Assembly: GCA_020747045.1 (NCBI GenBank)
Contig: JAGTJN010000002.1
Span: forward strand, 1,302,001 to 1,366,000
Source: Phaeosphaeria sp. MPI-PUGE-AT-0046c
Taxonomy: Eukaryota > Ascomycota > Dothideomycetes > Pleosporales > Phaeosphaeriaceae
Direction: 5' to 3'
Length of the DNA: 64,000 nucleotides
Below are positions 19,211 to 28,107 of the stretch, piece after piece (position 1 is the first letter of the stretch; each line of letters begins with the position of its first letter). The notes under the pieces were generated by a model that made no database searches, was not told where the DNA came from, and worked only from the letters and a program-made list of their open reading frames with translations. Made by a program: the position numbers and the translations under genes.

Positions 19211-19979
19211 TCATGGCCGTCTAACCTTTACCAAAATTTTTACCAATTCTTCCGTAACTTTTCTCCCAATCTCCAATTCTTCCGTACTTTCCAGCTTTGG
19301 CAGATGAAGGAAGACGATGTCTCTCCTGCCAGTCGCATGATGTGTCTGTAACATACTGCTGTAGTACTGAAAGCCGCACACATATGTTCCCACATCGTCG
19401 CTCGAACGCACTTCGATCGGCTGTTTGCCGTCCTTCTTCCCTTTGGGCTTTGTTTTCGAGACACCAGGGTCCTTTGGCAAAGCCAGTGATGCGCATGCTG
19501 CAACCCAAGCTTCCACTGCACTGTCGATGTCCAACGACGTGACCAAAGACGCAGGAGCCTTGCCAAACGTCGTCTTGTTTTCTGCTCGCGTGAAGACCTT
19601 GCGATCGATATCTGGAATATCGTGGTAACCTTCCTTTGGGGCGCTCCTCTCCACCTTGAACAATCCGCGGCTGCTCTCTACGTCGAGACCCATGTGTACA
19701 ATGACAGCCGGCGCATGTTGTTTAATGAGTTGCGACGTCTGTGCAAGAATCTTGTGGTAGGCCGCCGGCGTCGGTTCTGTCGGGACAATGATGCGAATGA
19801 CCTCGCCATCGGTGCCCAAAAGGTCAGTGGGCAATCGACGTGCAACCTCCCATGATGGATTCGTTGTGATGTCTAAGAATGGCTTGAAGAGGGTTAGTTA
19901 CTTCGCCGAGGACAAGCGTAAAGAGACGGACGCCGAAGCCGGTCACCAACACCTTGATCTGGTCTTCTGGAGCTGACAT
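19211..19979 (-). CDS. Pyroglutamyl-peptidase I (peptidase family C15)
   Basis: This cytosolic cysteine peptidase removes N-terminal pyroglutamate from peptides (EC 3.4.19.3). The exons are 19979-19932 and 19882-19211, joined over a 49-bp intron with the unusual donor GTCCGT and a CTAAC branch site (19883-19931, phase 0). This gives 239 aa. The junction rebuilds the conserved start of the family, VLVTGFG-PFLDITTNPSWEVA. Candidate catalytic residues are all present: Glu94 (GLFKVERSAP), Cys185 (SDDVGTYVCG) and His209 (DIVFLHLP). A lysine-rich insertion of about 20 residues (near 155-172) precedes the Cys motif and is unlike bacterial members. An upstream in-frame ATG at 20012 would add 11 residues. 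It is divergent from AROM, 542 bp away. Confidence 0.9.
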
Positions 19980-20521
19980 GTTGGTTGCGAAGATATCAGA
20001 GCTACTATTCACCCTGCACAGATGTGCTTATTCCATAGATTGTGCGGTACTTCAGCCGCAAGTAAGGCCTCTCCGCCTCATGCTCACATCACAGGAAGCG
20101 GTCAGTTTCGAAGGATGAGATGACGTAATACAGCCTTCTGCGCACATTGGCTCGCCTATATGCTGAGAAGAGCAACACGGCTGACGCCTCAAGGCCGCGA
20201 GCGGTCTACATGGAAGAAGTAATATCCTGTAAGGTACTTGGGGACACGGGTTTCGACGTTCGGGGAACGGTGACTAGCGTTTCTGCAGGGTTGAGGTCCG
20301 ATCGGCGGGGCTGAAGTTGACCGCCCGCTCAACTTTATTGAAAGGCAGCCCTCACAGACAGCGCCAACGACCGCACAAAGCACATCTCACATTCTTTTTA
20401 TTTAAGGCGCGTTTGCACGCACGTGTAGATGTCAATTGGACTTTCGTAGACTTTGCCCCCTTCTGAAAGCAACGAGTTTGGTGTGGTTTGCGCAAAGTGA
20501 GCGGGACAGTCACAGCCCACC
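19980..20521. promoter_or_regulatory. Divergent promoter, pyroglutamyl peptidase / AROM
   Basis: This 542-bp region lies between two divergent starts. A TATA-like TTTATTTAAG is at about 20397-20406, some 115 bp before the AROM ATG. A TGACGTAA box at 20121-20128 resembles a bZIP (CRE or Gcn4/CpcA-variant) site. General amino-acid control of AROM is known in fungi, but whether this box serves it is inference. Confidence 0.45.
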
Positions 20522-23500
20522 ATGGCAACCAACGGGCTGAGAGCTGAGCCCACCAAGGTCAACATCCTTGGGAAAGACTCAATTGTCGTCGACTATGGAC
20601 TATGGCAGAGCTACATAGCCGAGGATTTGGTCAAGAATATACCCTCTTCAACCTACGTCCTCATCACCGACACCAACATTGGTCCCCTCTACACGCCCAC
20701 TTTTGAGCGCTCCTTTGCAGCCGCAACCGCCTCTACCTCGTCGCCTCCGCGCCTCCTCACATACACGATACCCCCCGGCGAGACATCCAAGTCACGGAGC
20801 ACCAAAGCCGCCGTCGAAGACTGGTTGCTGTCGCAAGGATGCACGCGCGACACCGTCATAATAGCTCTGGGAGGTGGAGTCATCGGGGATATGATCGGCT
20901 ATGTGGCAGCGACATACATGCGCGGCATCAAGTTCGTGAATGTGCCCACCACTTTGCTCGCAATGGTGGACTCGAGCATTGGCGGCAAGACAGCCATTGA
21001 TGTGCCGGCAGGCAAGAATCTCGTGGGCGCATTCTGGCAACCGCAGAGGATATACATCGACCTGCAGTTCCTAGAGTCGCTGCCCAAGCGAGAAGTCATC
21101 AACGGCATGGCAGAAGTCGTCAAGACAGCTGCCATCTGGAACGAGGAGGAATTCACCGCGCTCGAAGGCAACGCCGACACGATACTGGCAGCCCTCGACC
21201 AGAAAACCACAGATGGGCGCAGGAACTTTGACAGCATAGCCGGTATACTCAAGCGCATTGTGCTCGGCTCGGTTCGCGTCAAGGCAGAGGTAGTCTCGGC
21301 GGACGAGCGCGAAGGCGGCTTGCGCAATTTACTGAACTTTGGACACTCGATTGGTCATGCTTTTGAGGCTATCCTCACACCTCAGATCCTCCATGGCGAA
21401 TGCGTTGCCATTGGTATGGTCAAAGAAGCAGAGCTAGCGCGATATCTCGGAGTGTTGGACCCATCCGCAGTGGCACGGCTCACAAAGTGCATCGCAAGTT
21501 ACGGGCTACCCACGTCTCTCGCAGACAAAACAGTGCGCCGTCGATCGGCGAACAAACACTGCCCCGTCGACGAGCTCATCAAGATTATGGCTGTAGACAA
21601 GAAGAATGCAGGCGCGGTCAAGAAGATTGTGCTTCTATCAGGCATTGGCAGGACGCACGAGAAGAAGGCAAGCTCTGTGGTAGACCGCGATATCAAGATC
21701 GCACTATCGCCAAGTATCTCCATTCATCCTGGCATACCTTCCGACCTACACGTAACTTGCACACCTCCAGGCTCCAAGAGCGTATCCAACCGAGTGCTTG
21801 TTTTGGCAGCGCTTGGTACGGGATCTTGCCGTATCACCAACCTCTTACACTCGGATGACACTCAAGTCATGTTGGATGCCCTGGCAAAGATGCAGGGAGC
21901 CAGTTTTTCATGGGAAAATGATGGCAAGGAGTTGGTCGTCATCGGAAACGGTGGCCAGCTCAAGGCTTCCAGCAATGAATTGTATCTGGGCAACGCTGGC
22001 ACAGCAGCACGATTCTTAACTTCAGTTACTGCGCTATGCCAAGCCCAAGACGGCGTTACGTCTACTATTGTGACTGGTAACGCTCGTATGAAGGAGCGTC
22101 CAATTGGCCCTCTTGTCAAGTCTCTCCGCACCATGGGAATCGACATCCAGTACCAAGAAAGCGAGGGCAGTCTGCCTCTACGAATCGCAGCTTGCGGCGG
22201 CTTTGGATCCGACGTTTTCAATGGCGAGATCGAACTTACAGCTAACGTGTCTTCGCAATACGTGTCGTCGATCTTGCTGAGTGCGCCTTACTCCAAGAAA
22301 CCAGTGACTCTACGCTTGGTAGGCGGCAAAGTCATCTCGCAGCCATATATCGACATGACAATTGCGATGATGGCTTCTTTTGGCGTACAGGTCGAACGAG
22401 ATCAGAATGATCCCAATACGTACCGCATCCCCAATAAGCCGTACACAAACCCGGCAGAGTATGTTGTGGAGAGTGATGCAAGCTCCGCAACGTACCCACT
22501 AGCTATCGCAGCTATCACAGGAACCACATGCACGGTACCAAACATTGGTTCTAATTCTCTTCAAGGAGATGCCCGCTTCGCCATTGAGGTCCTCCGACCC
22601 ATGGGCTGCAAGGTCGAGCAGTCGAAATCATCTACGACTGTGACCGGTCCTCCTCGAGGGCAGCTCAAAGCTGTCAAGGAGATCGACATGGAGCCAATGA
22701 CTGACGCCTTCTTGACTGCGTCTGTACTGGCTGCCGTATGCTCTTCCAACGGATCATCTACCACCACTCGCATCTATGGCATCGCGAATCAGCGTGTCAA
22801 GGAGTGCAATCGTATCCAAGCAATGGAAGATGAGCTTGCCAAGTTTGGTATCACGTGCAGACAGTTTGACGATGGCATTGAAGTAGACGGACGAGGTTAT
22901 GAACTTGCTGCGCCCAAGGAAGGTATCCACTGCTACGATGACCATCGTGTCGCCATGAGTTTTGGAGTTCTTTCGCTAGTAGCTCCAGAACCTGTACTCA
23001 TTCTCGAGAAGGACTGCACGGGCAAAACATGGCCCGGTTACTGGGATATTCTTAACCAGCAGTTTAAGGCTGAGCTCTCTGGCATTGAATTGCCGAACCA
23101 TTCGCACGGGAAGAAGGTTGCATCGAAAAACCAGCATAAATCCATCTTTATCATTGGAATGCGAGGAGCAGGCAAGACGACTGCTGGTGGTTGGGCAGCA
23201 CGTGCTCTAGGCTGGCCACTCATCGATCTTGACACTGCTTTAGAAGAGCACATGGGCATGACAATTCCTGATATCATCAAGACGAGTGGCTGGGACGGGT
23301 TTCGTAAAGCAGAGTTCGAGCTGTTGCAAAGGACCGTTAAAGAGAAGCCAACAGGCCATATTTTTGCTTGTGGAGGAGGCGTGGTCGAGATGCCTGAAGC
23401 GCGCAAAATCTTCGTTGAGTACCAAAAGAGTGGTGGCATTGTTCTTCTTGTCTCGCGTGACATCAACAAGGTGGTCGAGTTCTTGCAGATTGATAAGACT

Positions 23501-25338
23501 CGGCCTGCCTACGTGGAAGACATGATGGGCGTCTGGCTGAGGCGAAAGCCGTGGTATGTCGAGTGCAGCAACTACCGTTTCCACAGCCAGGCTGCAGGTT
23601 CAAAAGCACTTGCCCACACGCAAACAGAGATTGGACGTTTCCTGCATGTCATCACAGGGCGGACATCGACCCTGAAGAGCATCAAGCAAAAGAAGCACTC
23701 TTTCTTCGTATGCTTATCCGCACCCAGCCTGCAGCATTGCGCAAACGACTTACCAGAAATCGTCATTGGTGCAGATGCTGTCGAGCTGAGAGTCGATTTG
23801 CTCCAAGACCCGGAAGGGTCCGAAGGGCTGCCATCGCCCGAGTTTGTTATCGAGCAATTGACGATACTTCGTAATGCGACCACTATTCCTGTGATCTTCA
23901 CCCTGCGAACGAAGGCACAAGGCGGCAAATTCCCTGATGAGGCATACGCTGAAGCTCGTGCACTCTACCAGACCGCTATACGACTTGGGTGCGAATTCGT
24001 TGACTTGGAGATGACGATGCCAGAAGACATTCTGCGCGAGATTTCAGAATCTCGCGGCTTCACGGAAGTCATTGCCAGTCATCACGACCCCAGGAGTGAG
24101 CTCAGCTGGAGCAATGGTTCTTGGATGAAGTACTACAACCGTGCCCTTCAGTATGGTACAGTTGTCAAGCTTGTTGGTGTTGCAAAGACTTTGCAAGACA
24201 ACTACGCGCTCGCAGATTTCAAGCGCTGGGCCGAGACAGCGCACCCAGTCCCACTCATTGCTATCAACATGGGCGAGCAAGGCAAACTGAGCAGGATTCT
24301 CAATGGCTTTATGACACCTGTTTCGCATCCTCTCCTTCCATCAGCAACGGCACCAGGTCAACTCTCCGCAGCTGACATCAGGCGCGGGCTCTCGCTCATG
24401 GGCGAGATCTCAACCAAAAAGTTCTACATCTTTGGTTCGCCTGTGTCACAAAGCCCAAGCCCTCGTCTACACAACCGGCTCTTCCGCGAGACAGGACTGC
24501 CGCATGCTTATGGTCTGCACGAGACGACTGACGCCAGTACAATCAGAGATATCATTCGTTCATCCGACTTCGGCGGTGCAAGTGTAACCATTCCACTAAA
24601 GCAAGACGTGCGACCCTTCATCGATGGTGTCGGACCTGAAGTCGAAGCCATTGGCGCGCTCAACACGATTGTCCCCGAAGTGTCCGTTGACGAGAGCACC
24701 GGCAAACAAATCACACGTCTCGTTGGGCGCAACACAGACTACCTAGGTATGATCCTGATCCTACGCAACGCCGGTGCCCATGGTGTTGGTGCTGGCCTTG
24801 TCATTGGTGGCGGTGGCACCAGTCGTGCAGCCATCTACGCGCTCAAGGAAATGGGCTACAGTCCCATCTACTTGCTCGGCCGCAATGCGCAAAAGATGGA
24901 GACACTCAAGAATGACTTCCCAGCCGAGTTCAACATCAAGACTATCTCGTCGCCAGAGCAAGTCGATTCTCTTGACTCATTGCCCACCGTCGCTATCGGC
25001 ACCATCCCTGCAGACCAGCCTATCGACCCCTCGATTCGCGAGACGCTCTGCACAGTGTTTGAGAAGGCTAAGAGTGTGAAGACCGAGCGCGGTGAGGAGA
25101 GGATATTGTTGGAGATGGCGTATAAGCCGCCCGTTACCGCGCTGATCCAGCTGGGTCAGGATGCTGGGTGGAAGACGGTGAATGGACTCGAGGTACTGGT
25201 TGGGCAGGGTGTGCATCAGTTCGAGTATTGGACCGGGGTTAAGCCGTTGTATGCGGTTGCTAGGGTATGTTTGCGATTACCAGTCTGAACATGTGCAGAG
25301 ATGCTAACAAGGTGCAGGACGCTGTGATGAATGGATAG
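20522..25338 (+). CDS. aroM: Pentafunctional AROM polypeptide (shikimate pathway)
   Basis: This one protein carries five consecutive cytosolic steps from DAHP to EPSP, leading to chorismate and aromatic amino acids. It is 1587 aa. The domains in order are: 3-dehydroquinate synthase (about 1-385; ALGGGVIGDMIGYVAATYMRG); EPSP synthase (about 394-840; PPGSKSVSNR, then GNAGTAARF and the TDAFLTASV region); shikimate kinase (about 870-1050; P-loop GMRGAGKTT); 3-dehydroquinate dehydratase, type I (about 1056-1285; VIASHHDP histidine and VVKLVGVAK Schiff-base lysine); and shikimate dehydrogenase (about 1298-1587; SPVSQSPSPRLHN, GGGGTSRAA). One intron of 53 bp (25265-25317; GTATGT, GCTAAC, TGCAG) separates the last seven codons (DAVMNG-stop, 25318-25338). 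All five domains look complete. The ATG at 20522 has the context CCACCATGG. Confidence 0.98.
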
Positions 25339-25596
25339 GAGGTTGTCGGAAGTTATGGTCTCTGATTGTTTGTGCATATCTTGTTAGACAAAACCAGCTC
25401 CAATAACAAACTCTTTTATAACATACAATTTGCCTTTCACCGCTTGTGCACGCCAAACTCGATCATTGCACGTCTTATCTGCGCTCTAAAATATCGCCTC
25501 CCTTCGTTGCGGTCACCATATACACCTCTACTCCTGTCTCCAATCCGATATCATAATTTGAGATTGAACAACACTGCAGTCTTCTACATTCTCATC

Positions 25597-26064
25597 ATGA
25601 AAATGTCATCAGACACAGTAGGACGCGGAGATATGCCCTCCCCAACATCTGAGTCATCGCATACGCTATCTCCCACTCCAGCTTCCTCACACAACATCGT
25701 CGCTTCCAATAACTCTAGCCCACACTCGTCCAGGTCGCATACTCTTGGTCGCTCAGTCACACCAAATTTGTCGGAGTCATCGCGTACGCTTGGACGCTCA
25801 CATGACTCGAAATCTCCTTCCTCCATCTCTCCAGTTATCTCACGCAGGCTTGAGCGAGAAGATGCACCCTCGCCTAGTCCGAAGCGCGATGCTGTGCCAC
25901 AAACGGAACATGATAAGGTATGTGCTTCTGAGGATGGTTCTGATAACACGGGTCCCAAGAGTGAGGAGATTGGGGGGCAGGATGTGGAGGCAAGTGAAGA
26001 CGAAGGGGATATATTTGCTCAAAGCTGCCGGTCTGCATCTGGGAAGTATAGTGGCGGCAAGTGA
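25597..26064 (+). CDS. Small serine-rich hypothetical protein with short internal repeats
   Basis: This single open frame of 155 aa from the ATG at 25597 is very rich in Ser, Thr and Pro. It contains repeated modules (SESSHTLSP, SRSHTLGRS, SESSRTLGRS). The second half is acidic (SEDGSDNTGPKSEE). No domain, signal peptide or membrane helix is visible. The frame is open further upstream to 25366 but with non-coding-like composition, so I prefer the later start. The gene lies 259 bp after AROM on the same strand. It may be a real fast-evolving gene, or part of a longer spliced one that continues in the overlapping frame to the right. Confidence 0.4.
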   Translation: MKMSSDTVGRGDMPSPTSESSHTLSPTPASSHNIVASNNSSPHSSRSHTLGRSVTPNLSESSRTLGRSHDSKSPSSISPVISRRLEREDAPSPSPKRDAVPQTEHDKVCASEDGSDNTGPKSEEIGGQDVEASEDEGDIFAQSCRSASGKYSGGK

Positions 26065-26440
26065 AGGAAGAGAAGTTTTTGGCTCTCCAGTTTCATGTAC
26101 GCGTGAAATGTTCGTATTCACTTCGCTAATGCACAATATTGATGCCACCAAGCTTCAAGAGAGAAGTTTTCCACACTTTCTCATTCCGTGCCTGCTCGTT
26201 GATGCTAGCTTGTTGCTACCCACTAAACCTGAAGTTATCTTGCCATTTCGCTCTCTCGATACCCTCTACTGCCATGCTATCGCACAATCCCAATGGTCGA
26301 ACCCGCAAAGTCAGCAACATCTCACTCTTTTTATTGCACAGGCGTCTCCCTCTTACGCTGATATGCTAACTTCAAGCCTCTTCGTTCAAAGCATACAAGC
26401 TAACGCGCCATCGCCACCTGCTCAATGCCGCCATTCTCCG
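26065..26440. other. Convergent intergenic region, no feature seen
   Basis: This 376-bp spacer lies between the serine-rich frame and the EIRNRIY-type gene on the opposite strand. Nothing in it is recognisable apart from a partial shadow frame. Confidence 0.4.
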
Positions 26441-27438
26441 CTAAATGTGGCTGCGAGGCTCAGGAGGCTTTGTACAGTAATGGTGAAACTTCGGCGCTCG
26501 AACTGTCCAGTAAGCGCTCAAGCTTAAGTCCTCTTCGAAAGATCTGCTGTGCGGGTCGACAAATTCTTCGAGGAGGTCCTCGCAGGCGTCTTTACGGTAG
26601 CGGACCTTGCGTGTTGAACCCTGGTATGAGCTTTCGAAACTCTGGCAGGAGATTTCGCATAGGAACTGGAAATTCGTTGCCTTCGCGGCGAGGCGTACGA
26701 GAAACTCGACATCCATGCTGAGCCTCCTTCGTATTTCGTTAGGGTGCCGCACGACGACTGTTCCAAATGGCTTAGCCTCCTGGATGGGGAACATGGTGAG
26801 GAAACATTCGATTGACTGACCTCTATAGCTGATCGTGTAGTTGAAGGGTCTCGGAAGTGATGTGAGCGCACAGTAGCACCTTCTGGAATGTCTTGTTCGT
26901 CGTCGAAGTAAATTCGAGGGACGGCACTGTCGTTGTTGTGCTCCAAAGGCACTGCGGCAAATTCAGAAGAATCCTCGGAGTCTAAACTGTCTTCTTGCTT
27001 CAGAACTGGCAGAATTCTGTGGCGATAGAGGGGCAAGAATTCCTGCCGGATAAGGCGACAGACCTGCGTGAAGCCATAGCCCTGTCGTTTCATTTGTTCC
27101 CACGACGGACATAGAGTGGAGCATGAGCCATGATTGCCTGGCGGCTTATTCAGAGTGACGAGTTCACCAAGGTCACCAATTATGTATTTATAGAGGCGGT
27201 TCCGGAGCTCTGTTATGTTTCCGTCAATGATAATCAGAAGTTCGAGCGAATGACTTGCCTTTAGGGAGACTGAGTAGTGGCGATAGAGCACACTCGTCGG
27301 GGCGGGTCTCTGCGCCATCAGGACTAGCTTCGGGTTTTGATATGCCTGGAAGTTGGACAGGAGACGGTGTTGCATAAAAGGTGGGGTCCATGTTGATTGC
27401 ATGTGGCTGGTTGAGAAGATCTTGAGCTGAGTAGACAA
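26441..27438 (-). CDS. Fungal EIRNRIY-type (F-box-like) protein
   Basis: The exons are 27438-26821 and 26779-26441, joined over a short 41-bp intron (26780-26820, GTCAGT..TCCAG, phase 0). This gives 318 aa. Near residue 75 is ITELRNRLYKYIIG, the variant of the LPxEIRNRIYxYIL box shared by a large fungal family of uncharacterised proteins with an F-box-like N-terminus. It is followed by the usual second block GFTQVCRLIRQEFLPLYRH. After the splice the chain continues with MDVEFLVRLAAKATNFQFLCE, similar in layout to the C-terminal half of that family. There is no signal peptide or membrane helix. An acidic linker (EDSLDSEDSSEFAAV) joins the halves. Function is unknown. A truncated relative lies at 62588-62888. 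Confidence 0.7.
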
Positions 27439-28107
27439 AAGGCGTGTGGGTGAGAGAAGTGAGGTGCTTGCCGATATATACAGGCTCGCGGCAGGGTCCT
27501 TTTAGTCGATCATCACTTTTTCATCGGTGTGAAAGTACGCGTTTCTCAGCCATCTGCCAGCTTGTACACATGGATGATGATCATGGTGAAAACACTTTGG
27601 CAGTGAAGAACTATAGTTTTGAGAAGCACCTAAGAGTTTGGTGAAAGCGTATATGGAAGAGCTGTGTATAGAAGAGCTGTGTATAGAAAACCTGTGTATG
27701 GAAAAGCTGTGTATGGCAACTCATAACCGCCCCTACATTACGAGCGTTCACGTACTTTACCATCTTGACCTGGCCAAGGAATGTTTCTACTTGTAGTATG
27801 TATAGCTTTAAAGCTTCGTACTCGACGTCACTCTTCTGATTGTATCCTCTTTGGAAGGCAAATGCCAATCTCTTGATATTTGAATGCCGATGCTCAGCAT
27901 AGGACATCCTACTCATCATCCAACAAGTCTAGACCTTACCAAAAATTGTTCCCACATCCAAATTGCGACTCCATTATTTTCGTCATCTGCGGTGCACGGC
28001 ATGGTACTCCTCAGCTTAATGATAATTTCGTCCAGTCTGCGCATTCATCCTCTCATCTCCCAATCTCTATTTCCACTTCGACCTCGCAACCACCGAATCA
28101 CCGCCTC
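27439..28107. other. Intergenic region containing a minisatellite
   Basis: Apart from the 15-bp tandem repeat at 27660-27719, no gene is supported in this 669-bp spacer. Confidence 0.5.
27660..27719. repeat. 15-bp tandem repeat, four copies
   Basis: The units are AGCTGTGTATAGAAG, AGCTGTGTATAGAAA, ACCTGTGTATGGAAA and AGCTGTGTATGGCAA, with a weaker partial unit just before (27648-27659). The period is a multiple of three. A minus-strand frame reads it as HTQLF/HTQVF/YTQLF/YTQLF, but no gene is otherwise supported there. Confidence 0.9.

Noticed and set aside
25745..26527. 260-codon plus-strand frame overlapping the serine-rich gene
   Set aside because: No ordered composition or motif; it overlaps a better frame and continues into the opposite-strand gene. 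A spliced extension could not be excluded but is not supported.
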